Assembly: GCA_900095095.1 (NCBI GenBank)
Contig: FMBT01000298.1
Span: 558,001 to 622,000, forward strand
Length of the DNA: 64,000 bases
Direction: 5' to 3'
Source: Fragilariopsis cylindrus CCMP1102
Lineage: Eukaryota > Bacillariophyta > Bacillariophyceae > Bacillariales > Bacillariaceae
Shown: positions 35,061 through 45,749 of the stretch, piece by piece
Layout of the letters: each line of letters opens with the position of its first letter
Position numbering within the stretch: position 1 is the first letter of the stretch
Made by a program: the position numbers and the translations under genes
Notes under the pieces: model-generated
The model's input: the letters and a program-made list of their open reading frames with translations, nothing else
Database searches by the model: none
What the model was told of the DNA's origin: nothing

Positions 35061-35570
35061 TTAAGCCGCCCGAATAGTCGCGTCGTTATCAGCTGGAGCC
35101 ATTGTTTGTTGCCCATCATCCAGCTGCATAGCATACGGGAACCATTGACCTTTCTGCGGCTCAACCCAAAGTCCAATTATCGTACCCTTCATCCATGTAT
35201 TACCACCCATGTTACATTCTACCCGCTGCTTAAGTTGAAAGCGCAATTTGGGTATATTGTTCTTCTTCTTGGCTCTACCAGCGTGAATAGTAGCACCGGT
35301 GATGTATCCGCCTACACCAGCTAAGATTAACTTGCCCCAGCCATATCCACCAACTGCATTTGCTTTTCCTTCCTGTTTGGCGGCATAGTTGGAATATAGA
35401 TTATCATCTTGACCGCCTCCTGTACCGTAGTTATCGTAGTCTTGGTTGTTCCATCCGCCGTCGTTGCCACCGTAATCGTAATCGCGTTGCTGGGCGACAG
35501 TAAAAGATACGAAAACGAAGAATAGAATAGAAACCTTCATCATAAATCTAAACAACTCCTTGCTGTCCAC
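35061..35570 (-). CDS. Small secreted/membrane protein with stramenopile-type C-terminal domain
   Basis: Intact 169-residue frame. A signal peptide (KVSILFFVFVSFTVAQQ; the AUGs at residues 10-11 are plausible starts) is followed by an Asp/Tyr/Gly/Asn-rich segment, a short glycine-rich hydrophobic stretch (GKLILAGVGGYITGATI) that may be a membrane helix, and a C-terminal domain: FQLKQRVECNMGGNTWMKG, then a strand WFPYAMQLDDG and a terminal PADNDATIRAA. I know this last pattern (…V-E-C-N-…-W-x-x-G-T-…-Y-x-x-x-L-D-D-G…D-D-…-I-R) as a domain recurring in many diatom and oomycete proteins, but its function is not established. Located in the secretory pathway by inference. Confidence 0.65.
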   Translation of the reverse strand: MDSKELFRFMMKVSILFFVFVSFTVAQQRDYDYGGNDGGWNNQDYDNYGTGGGQDDNLYSNYAAKQEGKANAVGGYGWGKLILAGVGGYITGATIHAGRAKKKNNIPKLRFQLKQRVECNMGGNTWMKGTIIGLWVEPQKGQWFPYAMQLDDGQQTMAPADNDATIRAA

Positions 35571-35914
35571 TGCTACTCTCTTTTATGAATACCGTAATCA
35601 ATACTATTTGTACAAGTAAAAATGTAAACGAAATGAAATCAAATGAACTAATTCAAAGCAGAGAATGAAATGTGAAGATCGCAGTGAAGTTAGTTAGCAA
35701 TTTAGCGCTTTGCGTAGAGATCCACGTGTTTTCAGTACCAGATAGTAAAGAATCTGTTCACAGTATGAAATACTGTTAGTACAAATTCTACACGTTAAGT
35801 AAAAGATTCTGCCTTTGGCAGTCCTCCTACTAGTACCTTTTTTTAGACAAACATTTCTTCACATTTCACAATTTCACGAGCAAACTCGAAAACAAACAAC
35901 AAACAACAAACAAA
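35571..35914. promoter_or_regulatory. Divergent promoter space
   Basis: 344 bp shared upstream region between the secreted protein (minus) and the proteasome-like gene (plus). No further element is identified. Confidence 0.4.
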
Positions 35915-36832
35915 ATGATGGTACTACGTCGTCTCTTTCTTGTCTTCTGGATTTGTGGTCCGGGAGGTTATTCTGCAGTGACACCAGATGGTCGGCACAG
36001 CTACAGTTTAACAACCTTTAATACTGGTGGAAAATTAGAGCAAGTAGAAAGAGCGTTAGTGGCTTCTTCTATGGGGACGCCTATTATTGGAATCATTAAA
36101 GGAGATACGATATTACTTTCATCGCCACAAATTTTACCATCTCCCCTAATGAACGACGACGGAACATCTCGATTTACTGTTGTATCACCTCAAATCGTTG
36201 TGGGACACTCAGGAATTTCAGCTGATGGCAGGGTCCTAGTTGAAAGTGCTCAGCGTTTGGCAATTGAACACGCGTATACCTTTGATGAACCAATTTCTAT
36301 TCGATTGTTTCTGGAGGAAATATCTCTATTGTTTCAAGAGTATACGATGAAACCAGGAGCGAGACCCTTTGGTTGTACGCTTTTAGTAGGCTTTTTACCA
36401 CCACTCACACCGTCTACTACCGGTAGTAGCAGGAGCAAAATCAAACAACAGAAACCTCGATTATTCCAAATTGATTGTTCAGGAACCGTCGTGGAACATG
36501 ATACAGTAGCAATTATCAATGGTAAATTTCCCGGGGAAGACTTGAAAACTAATCTCATGGATTTTGCAAATCAAAACGACGAAGTAGTCAATGAGATTGA
36601 AAAAGACAGAGAGTCCATATCTAAAATTCTTCAAGAAGCATTAGAGATCACAACCAAAACCAAAAGAAAAGAAACAACAACGAAATTATTAGACAAGGAG
36701 AACAGTGGTGATAGCGGATATGTTTACAGATTGCCGATGAGGATAATAAGCGCTTCTTTCAGTCGAAAAGAAGGTTTCAAAGTTGAGCGTAGGGTCTCAT
36801 CAAGTGGTTTAGAGAGATCAATGATTCAATAA
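35915..36832 (+). CDS. Divergent proteasome alpha-type protein with N-terminal signal peptide
   Basis: Intact 305-residue frame. Residues ~30-230 match the 20S proteasome alpha (alpha2-like) fold: HSYSLTTFNTGGKLEQVE (family YS.SLTTFSP.G+L.Q.EYA), GTPIIGIIKGDTILLSS, VGHSGISADGRVLVESAQRL, FLEEISLLFQEYTMKPGARP and FGCTLLVGF. The EYA signature is changed to ERA. Unlike cytosolic alpha subunits it starts with a hydrophobic signal-like stretch (VLRRLFLVFWICGPGGYSA) directly before VTPDG. Bipartite diatom targeting sequences with a non-aromatic residue after the cleavage site send proteins to the periplastid compartment, so a location there or in the ER is inferred. The C-terminus after residue 235 is charged and not family-like. 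It is either a paralogue with a non-cytosolic role or a decoupled alpha-like protein. Confidence 0.75.
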   Translation: MMVLRRLFLVFWICGPGGYSAVTPDGRHSYSLTTFNTGGKLEQVERALVASSMGTPIIGIIKGDTILLSSPQILPSPLMNDDGTSRFTVVSPQIVVGHSGISADGRVLVESAQRLAIEHAYTFDEPISIRLFLEEISLLFQEYTMKPGARPFGCTLLVGFLPPLTPSTTGSSRSKIKQQKPRLFQIDCSGTVVEHDTVAIINGKFPGEDLKTNLMDFANQNDEVVNEIEKDRESISKILQEALEITTKTKRKETTTKLLDKENSGDSGYVYRLPMRIISASFSRKEGFKVERRVSSSGLERSMIQ

Positions 36833-37033
36833 TATTCATGCAGTGTCTTTGATTCCTAACAAATAATAAAAGACATGACTATTTTAACAATTTAATTTGA
36901 AAGAAAAATGGATCTACTTGTAGAGTTTCAAGTCATCATGCTTTAAAATTGTTTTGAAAATTAGATTGAATTGAAAATGTCAGTTGAAAATATTGATGAC
37001 AATTATTCTCCCCTCTCTCAATATATTTTTTCG

Positions 37034-38347
37034 TCAAGCCTCCAGTACAAGTTTTTCTTTTGGTGTAGGAGGAGGATCACTAGTAAAGTAAGGATGATCT
37101 AGAGCCTGTCGAGCAGTAAATCTCATATTCGGATCGAGCGTTAGAAGTGATCTTAATAATGATATTGCATCCTTAGGAGCTGCTGTGAAAATTTCATCGA
37201 ATGGAATAGCAGGAACATCATCCCAAGTCAAACCTCTATGACATAATGGTAATGTTTTATGATCTGGCCAATTGACGTCCGTTGGGGTTCCAAAAACTAT
37301 TTTTTTCGGTATATGAAATAGTCAAAACAATTTATACAACAAAGGGGTGAGAATGACATATTTATTAATAAAAGTGCTCCAATAATGATGATGCATTCGA
37401 TTCAATTCTCACGTCAACAACATTTGCGTGTGTTGTGTCGTGTTGTGTTGTGTAATCTCAACTTTAATTTACTACGTACCTGTAAATATTGTATCTAATT
37501 GTGAGATATCTGAATTCTTCCCTTGTAAGAACGGTCGTCTTAGTAATAATTCAGCAAAAATACATCCCACACTCCAAATATCAGCTGCAGAAGAGTATTC
37601 GTACGATCCAAGTAACAATTCAGGTGGTTTGTACCACAACGTAATAGCCTGTGGAGATAATCGTGTCTTTGGTGTTCCATACATCCGAGCAAGACCAAAA
37701 TCAGCCAACTTCATTGTACCGTCTTTGAGGAAGAGCCTGTTATGTGATTAACGATGGTTGTAATTATTATAGAAAGATTTGAATGAAAAAATGCAACAAT
37801 AAACATAGTATGGCTGTTTAGAAAAAAATTACAGCAAAAATTCATAACTGCCAATACACCACCAGTATAAGAATTACTGATTAACATGGCAGACTAACTG
37901 TCATATTGTTGGCAACTCGTTTGTTTGTACTTGTAGTATTTTTGACGTACATATTATCAGGTTTTAAATCACGATGTAATATCCAACGATCGTGACATGC
38001 AGATATAGCATTTAATAGAGACCATAAATGTTGTTTAATATCTGCCAATGAAATTGATATCGCAATATTATTAAGTATCTTTTCAAGATCCGTTACAGCA
38101 ACCTCCATTACTAAACATACTGCTAAGTCTGGTGTAATAAAAACATCAATTAATTCAATTATATTTGGATGATTAAATTCACGTAATAATTTTATTTCAC
38201 GTATTGCTGTAAAATTACACCCTCTTCTGGTCGTTCTGATTTAATTTTTTTGATGGCAACTCTTCGATTCGTTCCTTTTTGTTCTGCTTCATGAACAACA
38301 CCCCATGTTCCGGAACCAAGTGCACTGAGTACTTTATAATTGTCCAT
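37034..38347 (-). CDS. CDK7: CDK7 (CDK-activating kinase, TFIIH), frameshifted
   Basis: Cyclin-dependent kinase that activates other CDKs and, in TFIIH, phosphorylates the Pol II CTD. Exons are 38347-37951, 37736-37480 and 37296-37034 (GT-AG introns of 214 and 183 nt; both donors GTACGT). Features: GSGTWG loop, VAIKKIK lysine, NFTAIREIKLL as the cyclin-binding helix (CDK7 NRTALRE), HRDLKPDN, ADFGLARMYG, the T-loop AITLWYKPPELLLGS, DIWSVGCIFAELLLRRPFL and the CDK7-type end HPYFTSDPPPTPKEKL. One extra base in the CCC at 38220-38222 (minus GGG) restores the NFTAIRE helix, and the exons then total 306 codons. The exon 1/2 junction through PDNM.LFLKDG matches CDK7 length exactly. 415 bp divergent from the FCP gene. 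Confidence 0.88.
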
Positions 38348-38762
38348 AGTGGGTGGGTGCGTATATGTATATAGGACCTAAATTGGTTATTGATTACTTG
38401 TATGTATCGATGCGGTAAAACGTATACAATATTATTATTTTGTCATCGTTATGATTGATCTGTTTTTCTTTTTACCTGATAATTTTTTGATTTTTCCTTC
38501 ATCGATCTTTTTCAAAATTATTCGATTCATTCGATCCATTGAAAAAATCTCGGTTCACGTTTGGATCAATCCCCCGAATTGGTTTCCCCTAAAAAACCTC
38601 CCGATCCTTCGTTAGTAAACAACTTCAACAAAGAACAACACGACAAGCTTTCGTAAGATGGATGTGGATGGATGTATCTGTCGATCGATAACGATGGTGG
38701 AACGGAACACACTTCTTTATCGTCAAACAAACAAAAATATAAATATATAAATAGAATATAAA
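38348..38762. promoter_or_regulatory. Divergent promoter, CDK7 / FCP antenna gene
   Basis: 415 bp between head-to-head starts. An AT-rich AAATATAAATATATAAATAG block ends about 8 bp before the FCP start codon at 38763; it could contain a TATA-like element, although it sits very close to the AUG. Confidence 0.45.
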
Positions 38763-39684
38763 ATGAAGTATACTATCCTCGCCTCAATTATTGTCGGTTC
38801 TACCGCCTTTGCTCCTACGCAACAACAAAGATCTACTTCATCTTTGGCTGCCGGTCCAAACGAAGCATACGCTAACGAACCAGGTGTATTGGCACCATTG
38901 GGAGTATATGATCCTTGTGCACTTCTTGACGGTGCCGATCAAGATAGATTCGATCATTTACGAGGAGTTGAATTAAAGCATGGTCGTGTATCAATGTTAG
39001 CAGTTGTTGGATACTTAACCACATACGGTACGTATATCGATCAATGTTGATGTGCTATAGCTAGCTAGCTAGTCCCAGTTTGTACTGAAAAAGTGTTTCA
39101 TTTTAAGTCATTTCGTTTATGTATGCTGTAATAATGCAATAATACAATCCCCAGTAGTATCTAGATTTCTCATATATAAATCCTTCCTTTCGCTTTCTAT
39201 GTAAATTAAAAAACAAACTAATTTTTTTATGGTTATGAAAAACTGAACAAAAAAATCACAAATAATAGCCGGTTTTCGTCTTCCTGGTCTAGAAGAAATC
39301 CCAGGTGGTTTCGCAGCCTGGAAGGCACTACCACAAGAGGTTGTTGGACAAATGGGTATGGCATTGATTGTTATGGAAATGGCCAATAGAGATCATACCG
39401 GAAATGCTAAATTTCCAGGTGATTTCCGTAATAACGCACTTGATTTTGGTTGGGACGAACAATCCGAGGCATGGCAAAAGAAGAAGAGAACTATCGAAAT
39501 CAATAATGGACGTGCTGCACAGATGGGTATCCTTGGTATTATGGTCCATGAAAGTTTAGGTAACCTAAATGAAATCCTTCCTGCAGGAGCAGCCCCCGCT
39601 GTGGCTGCTGTGTCTGCTGTTGCAGCCCCCGCTGTGGCTGCTGTTGCCGCGGTTGTTGAAGCTGTTCCTGATGCCGTCCTTTAA
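38763..39684 (+). CDS. Fucoxanthin-chlorophyll a/c-binding protein (Lhcf type) with Ala/Val-rich C-terminus
   Basis: Plastid thylakoid antenna protein that binds chlorophyll a/c and fucoxanthin. Exons 38763-39027 and 39269-39684 flank a 241-nt GT-AG intron (226 residues). The bipartite presequence is a signal peptide followed by the diatom motif TAFAP, with Phe after the cleavage Ala. Helix 1 has RFDHLRGVELKHGRVSML (chlorophyll ligands Glu/His/Arg); the middle has MGMALIVMEMANRD; helix 3 has KKRTIEINNGRAAQMGILGI with the paired E/N/GRAA ligands. Past helix 3 there is an unusual tail in which APAVAAV is repeated (VPDAVL end), apparently a recent short tandem expansion. The intron interrupts TY.AGFRLPG. 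One of the most diagnostic genes for the organism. Confidence 0.95.
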
Positions 39685-40618
39685 AGCAATATGCTTTTTT
39701 TGCGAGAGGCTAGACTAGACTCAATACTCCCATAATACGAATCAATGAATTTATCAATATATTAGATAACGTTTTGTATCATTATACATACATACCTACC
39801 TACGTCTTATATTATATCCTTTTTGTATTCATTCAGACGAGAACCAACCAACCACACACCCTCATTTAAATTAAAAAAATCATATACAAACTAGCTGAAT
39901 TCCAATACAAGGATTCAGTACAGATAGAAATCTACATCGACAAGCTATTCTAATTTTAAATGATACTGTATTAAATCTATTTACTTAAACCTCTTTAGTT
40001 GTCTAGTTACAGAAGTAAAATGTGTGGACATACAGATACTACTACTGAATTGGTGATTTAGTAATAAGTGAGAGTCCTAGTTGACTTTTTGTTGTTAGCA
40101 AACTGGTACTAGAATGAAATGCCTGACACCCAGTTGTGGTTCCATTCATTTGGGTTTAAAAAGAACATCCAATGATATAGTACATGATGATGTAACAGCA
40201 AAATTCAACAAGGTATTTGGAAGACTGTCATATAAGTACCATGCTCGTCAGAAGATGACTTGTCAGGAATAAATAGCATGCTATTTACAGAGGTGTGAAC
40301 TAAAAAGTATTCAATGTAGTAGTAATAATAATAATACAGTAATAATAATAGCTACACTTACAACACATGTACTTTGCCACGATAATTTTATTTGCCAAAA
40401 ATTGGGGGGGGGGGGGAGAATAGGGCATTTTCGCTCAATTTTTTAATTCCCGCGGAAAGGAATAGGATGGTCCAGCAATTTAAAAAAAAAATCGTTTTTT
40501 TGTTTGGTTTTGAACGACGATGAGTTAACAACTACAAAATCAACAACAACAACATAGTACGCACCATTGTACATATACCATTGTACCGAAGAAGCAATCG
40601 CATTGAGGATTAAGAAGG
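39685..40618. other. Intergenic, poly-G tract and a possible small ORF
   Basis: 934 bp. A run of about 12 G lies at 40404-40415. One AUG-initiated frame (40114-40272, 52 codons, Cys-containing start MKCLTPSCGSIHLGL) is open but has no recognised relatives. Otherwise nothing is seen. Confidence 0.4.
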
Positions 40619-41408
40619 ATGATATCTGTATTGAAACTGGTAAAGGCATTGATTCTGCTTGGTTGTCTGAGCAAATGGTAAGTTGTTATAGGTTAAGATC
40701 TGATTCTTTAAAAAAAATATTCGCAACTCAGTCATCGGTCTACTCAACATCAGTCGTATCGTATTGTATCTAACCAACCCTTTTTGATATCTGCTTTACA
40801 TCTAATAATATTTAATGAAAATAGTTCTGCAGAAAATGTTCCAACAACGGATCTCGAAGGTCGTTTGGAATTCCCAAGTAGTGCACCTTTTAATATAACA
40901 ACTAAGATTACATTAAATAATGGAGAATATACTACGTATTCACGAACGGATGGTTCCTTTGTAATTTATAATGTCCCACCTGGAATACATCAATTGGATA
41001 TTGATTCAAAGACGTTTCATTTTGGTCAAATAAAGATCCAACTATTAGAAGAAGCTATGGATGCACCAAAATGTCTTGAATATGCCTTCCCCGGTGCTCC
41101 CAAAAGAGCATTAAAATATCCTTAATTTTAAATCCTAAGGCTACATTACAATACTTTGAAGCAAAGAAGGGATTTTCTATTTTTTCTTGTTAAAAAATCC
41201 TATGGTTATTATGATGCTGTTTTCAGTTGTTTTAATGGTCATGATGCCAAAAATGATGGAGGGAATGGAACCAGAAGAAAAGGCAAGAATGAAAGAACAA
41301 ATGAAAAATCAACAAGATCCATCAGCAATGTTAACACAAATGTGGAGTGGTATTACAGGAGGAGAAGAGAAAGAAGCTGACACCAAAAAGAGGATTAAAA
41401 GAGGATGA
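40619..41408 (+). CDS. EMC7: EMC7, ER membrane protein complex subunit 7, two frameshifts
   Basis: Subunit of the EMC insertase that helps insert transmembrane proteins at the ER. Exon 1 (40619-40677) encodes the signal peptide MISVLKLVKALILLGCLSK. After a 147-nt GT-AG intron, exon 2 (40825-41408) gives the luminal beta-sandwich: DLEGRLEFPSS, TDGSFVIYNVPPGIHQLDI (family [20 protein letters not shown]). It then gives the membrane anchor KNPMVIMMLFSVVLMVMMPK (family [21 protein letters not shown]) and a Met/Lys-rich cytosolic tail. Two breaks, at about 41120-41128 (CCTTAATTTT) and in the T run at 41172-41181, each need one extra base; total 215 codons. The DGSFV and NPMV.MM signatures make the family call firm. 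Confidence 0.88.
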
Positions 41409-41623
41409 TAAAATAAATGAATGCATACACATATTCATAAAAACTTTATACATATTAAATTAAAATCAGATACACCCAACAACAAATAAAAGAGAGAGAA
41501 AGAAAGAAAGATATAATAAAATATTTTAACTTATTCCTACAATTCTTTTTTCAATTATCAAAATTAACAAGCATGACTTTTTCTTCTTGTTCTTCTATCA
41601 TTGCTATTTTTATTATTCATCCA

Positions 41624-42925
41624 TTACAAATCGATGTGTTTTACAAAATCAATATCCAATAGAGCAAGTTCAAGTCCTTGCTTAATTTTATTCGCTCCAC
41701 GAAAGCTCAATTTGACTGTACCAATTGGATCAACGTCTATTACTTTTACTAGACCACCCATAGCAAGAATAGCAGGCTTGATCCTATCGACTTCCTTTTG
41801 AACTGCTTGGAATGATAATGTTTTAGGATCTTGATCTTCTCCTTCTGTTCCACCTGCTTCTACTTGAAGAACTTCACCTAAATCAACAAAATTCTCCTTC
41901 AATACACGTTCAATTCCCATTTGCATTGTTACAGTAGATGATGGACATGATCCACATGCACCCTCAAGTACTAAATATACATTCTTCGTTTCCTCGTCAA
42001 CTCTCTCAACAGAAACATTACCACCATCAGATATAAGATATGGACGAATTTCATCTAGGACACTATCAACATTTTCTTTGTTAAAGGCTAATGCCTCACT
42101 CGTATCTACAGTACTTGCGTAATTAGTATCAAATGGTGATACGACATCACTACTCTCCGATGATGATTCAGTTGGTGCTGGTGTTGCTGATTCATCTATC
42201 TCTCTTGATGATGTCACGCCCTGACGAACATTCGACATGGCACCTGTCATCATCTCAAAGTAGGAATTATCCATTTCATCGTCATCATCGTCGTCGTCAT
42301 CATCATCGTCTAAATAGTCATCGAGATCCATGGCTGACATTACCGGATCAAAATTTGTTTTTCCATTCACTTGGAATGCTTCCTTCCTCCAGTCAAATGC
42401 AATTGATTCCATCGCATTATCATTCGGTATAATAAATGAAAGAGCACGAATATATGAAACACGATCGGTACCATATTCGTCCAAATGTGTTTGTAACGTT
42501 GTTGCTAAATCATGAGTAATACCAATATGTTGACAGACTTCCCATCCCTCTCCTTTTGCTTTCTTATAATCAGAATTGAGTACGGCATATGCTCCAGCTA
42601 CTTGATGACCCTTCAACCCAACCAACATAATTTTGATTGGAAGAATACGTTTTCCGTTAATAACCGGTGCAGGAGCTTTGTTACTATTGCTATTAGTATC
42701 ATCGTCGACAGTAGTAGGTGTTGACGTCGATGCGAATAATGATGTCGATGACGATGAAGATGACGGTATTCTCATTGTCGTTGGATTTGATACAAGTATC
42801 GGTGAAGTGAGGAAGCCATGAGATAGAAGATGGTGATTTTCATAATTAGTGAAGATACAAATACTGGCGGTGACAATTGTCAATAACAACAGACGAGGTG
42901 AACGGTATTGTGTTGTCGTTTTCAT
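41624..42925 (-). CDS. NFU: Plastid NFU-type iron-sulfur scaffold with GIY-YIG-like domain
   Basis: Intact 433-residue frame. The N-terminus is a signal peptide then SHGFLTSP, a diatom-type plastid cleavage site with Phe after the small residue. Residues ~96-185 (VAGAYAVLNSDYKKAKGEGW … VCQHIGITHDLATTLQTHL) resemble a degenerate GIY-YIG fold, like the one fused to plant GRXS16. A poly-Asp tract (about 205-217) follows. The NifU domain (~285-360) carries the Fe-S-binding CGSC at 324-327 in EGACGSCPSS. A second, Cys-less NifU-like repeat ends the protein (KPAILAMGGLVKVIDVDP), as in plant chloroplast NFU1-3. Role: assembly or transfer of Fe-S clusters to plastid targets. The GIY-YIG resemblance is the less certain part. 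Confidence 0.85.
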   Translation of the reverse strand: MKTTTQYRSPRLLLLTIVTASICIFTNYENHHLLSHGFLTSPILVSNPTTMRIPSSSSSSTSLFASTSTPTTVDDDTNSNSNKAPAPVINGKRILPIKIMLVGLKGHQVAGAYAVLNSDYKKAKGEGWEVCQHIGITHDLATTLQTHLDEYGTDRVSYIRALSFIIPNDNAMESIAFDWRKEAFQVNGKTNFDPVMSAMDLDDYLDDDDDDDDDDDEMDNSYFEMMTGAMSNVRQGVTSSREIDESATPAPTESSSESSDVVSPFDTNYASTVDTSEALAFNKENVDSVLDEIRPYLISDGGNVSVERVDEETKNVYLVLEGACGSCPSSTVTMQMGIERVLKENFVDLGEVLQVEAGGTEGEDQDPKTLSFQAVQKEVDRIKPAILAMGGLVKVIDVDPIGTVKLSFRGANKIKQGLELALLDIDFVKHIDL

Positions 42926-43579
42926 GATTATTTTCGTTTTATACTTTTGCTTGATGTTGTTTCTTTCTGCCTTTCACTTGCTTGCAATAGAGAATTATTT
43001 GATTACGAGATTTCGAACAGAATTTTTTGTGATTACTGCGAAGATTGAATTGGCAAATGGTTGATGATCACGCAGAGCTGTGATGGTTGTGTTTCGATTC
43101 TGTTCATTAAAGACACGAGAAATGTGTGTAGCGGTTGAATTCGGGGGCAATAATCAAACAAATAAAGGGTAAAGAAGGGGGGTAAAACTTAGATCTTAAA
43201 ATTTAATTATTTACGATGATTATTTAGTCAGTTATCAGTTATCTCCTACAAGTAGCTACAGTAGTAATGTGCCTATACAATTTGCAATCTACCCTCCACC
43301 ATGACTATGTTTTGAAGAGTGGCGTTCACTATACGACTTTCCTACAGATGGACATGTCGCTAAAGCAGGAAGTCTGACGACAAAAAGAAAACAGAAAATT
43401 ATTGAAGAAGAACCCAAAAGTACTTCTGTCTCTCTGCAAGTTTCATTTCCAGGATTCTATATAGTATAGACTCTATGATTATTTCTACTCGGTTAGTGGG
43501 AGGAAAGTCACAACCCTCCATAGATATAATTTACCATGTAGAAATGCCACCCCCCCCTCCCCCTCCTCTTCCTCCCTGG
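42926..43579. other. Intergenic upstream of NFU
   Basis: 654 bp between two minus-strand genes. A C-rich tract lies near 43549-43566. No gene seen. Confidence 0.45.
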
Positions 43580-45749
43580 CTAGTCTATAACAACGTCAGG
43601 CTCGTTCATCATGAACTCTACCGATGAATCCCTTCCCGAGCTCACCAACTCTGATTGATCGCGTTGTCGCCTTCTAGGATTGCATCTACAAATGTGTATG
43701 ATACTACAGGTTAGGATACTACCAATTATGAAACTTATAGCCATTGATATTACCCAAAACATAATTCCGTAATTCATTGCATATTGCTCGGAAATAGACC
43801 AAAAAATACTTTGTCCGGGCGAATCAATAATCTCATCTTCTATGCCACATCCTCTATGTTCTCGTGTGGCAAATTGCGTAACTCGATTCATCAATACAGA
43901 TACATTGCATAAATGTGAGTATTCTGGGCAGCCTTCTATCAACCATGTAAGCACCTGGCCATTGTAGACAAGTCGAAATCGGTATCTAGAAGAAGGGTCA
44001 TTGAAGGTAGATGATTTGCCTTCTATACCTTCATCAATAACCTCGTGAATCTGTCGCATATAGGTAGTTAGATAAATTGACAAGCCGTTTTATGAGTGTA
44101 GTGTGTGTGTGTGTGTGTGAACAAAGAGAAGTATCTCGTATCTTACCTCTATTATCATCATGCTAGCATACCATGGAAAGTTTGTATTGTTCCAAATATT
44201 TGGACTGAGAGATGCCATGAGTGGAGCAATAGTTGAATCATGTCCGGAATATAGTGCAAATTTCACATAGTCCGTTTCTACAATCTTGTCATTTTTCTTC
44301 TCCTTTATGACAGGTTTGATATAGTCTACAATCTCATTCCAAAACGGTCCCATGTCCATCTTAGAAAGCTCCGAATCATTGTATCGATTAGCCATGGTTT
44401 CATTCACAATGATCTAGTAGCGATATAGGCGGTACAGACGAAATTCAGTTCAAGCATGTGTGTATTATATTGTTAGAAAAAATCACAATAATAATATTAA
44501 TAAATAGTCAAGGACAAGCGAATGGATAAAGTAGCAATTAACAATAGAGTTGACGAATATATATATATATATATATACATAATACATACATACATACATA
44601 CATATTATACGTACATAATTCATAAGACGCTCAAAGCGATTAGGACCATACTTTTTAGTGTATTGATTATCATCCACCTCACTACTTTCAATTGTAATCA
44701 TTAATAACATCTGGTAGGCTTCGATCGGTACAGATACTTGACATAAGGCAATCTGTAGCACCAAAAGTAACATCCGCACCACGTAGTAATTCATCTTTGA
44801 TGAGTTGTTGCATTAGAACACTTTCATCGGACTTAATGAAGGCCTGGTATTCTTCTGATTCGTCACTGCGAGATATAGCAGCTTTTTGAGTGGGGCACAT
44901 AAATTTTCCTTTTACACTCGAAAGAATGTCAACCTTGCGATCTGCTGTATGGTGGGTGATGATAGGATTTACACCATTATGTGCCTTATTATAATGCAAT
45001 AATTCAGGACCAAACATTGTCGATAATAGAACCTGTCCCGATGCCAACGTTCTTTGATCGTCGTCAGATCTGTATCGCAATTTACCATTAAGGAACGGAT
45101 AATCTCCATCGTCGTTATTATTATTAATCTTATTATTATGTAACGATGACGTATCAAACAATCGCAGACGCGGATCTACCTGTGATGAGCTGTTACTGCT
45201 ACTTGTACTACCATCGTACAAATAGGCATTACGGAGATGTTTCCCATTGGATGTTTGTTGGTCATAACCTTGTTTAATTAATTGCCCATCCTGACAGGTT
45301 CCATTCATTCTGTTTCTGTACGGTGCCTCATCACCTTGAAATGCATCATATATCTTTTCTACCAAAAACGAACCCTTATCTTCGTCATCACTTTGTCCTT
45401 CGTAATAAGGCCTCGTTGAAAGAAGCGTCGTCAATTGGCAGTCCCAAATCCCATCCTCATTTTCCCAATGCCCATCAAAGCAATGTTTTGTGTGTATAGG
45501 TGTACGGGCACCGTGTCGGATGATTGCAGATACATGTACAATCTGGGTATTCTCGTTATTACTTGTTGGTAATGGAGGAATATTACGCGTTGCCATTTCA
45601 GGTATATCGGAACAATAAGGTGGATAAGCTTCATAACGTTGGTACGAGTAGAACTCAGCTGACACGTCAAGAAAATTTAGTGAAGCCAGTACGGTGGATA
45701 ACCATATCGCAAAGTAGGCGTACATGTAATAGGTCGTCTGAATTCTCAT
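43580..45749 (-). CDS. Membrane-bound histidine acid phosphatase, frameshifted
   Basis: Histidine-phosphatase superfamily, branch 2. A signal peptide is followed by the catalytic RHGARTP (residues 78-84), GQLIKQGYDQ, LRYRSDDDQRTLASGQVLL (second basic cluster), then YSGHDSTIAPLMASLS with the proton-donor HD. A C-terminal membrane helix (YGIMFWVISMAISFIIGSIL) and a basic cytosolic tail resemble lysosomal acid phosphatases. Exons are 45749-44615, 44413-44147 and 44050-43580. Intron 1 (201 nt) contains TA and ATAC microsatellites and intron 2 (96 nt) a GT tract. The frame changes in TACAATTGAAAG at about 44690-44700. Unlike the other breaks in the window this needs two extra bases (for example in AA and TT) or the loss of one. 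Probably extracellular, surface or vacuolar phosphate release. Confidence 0.82.
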
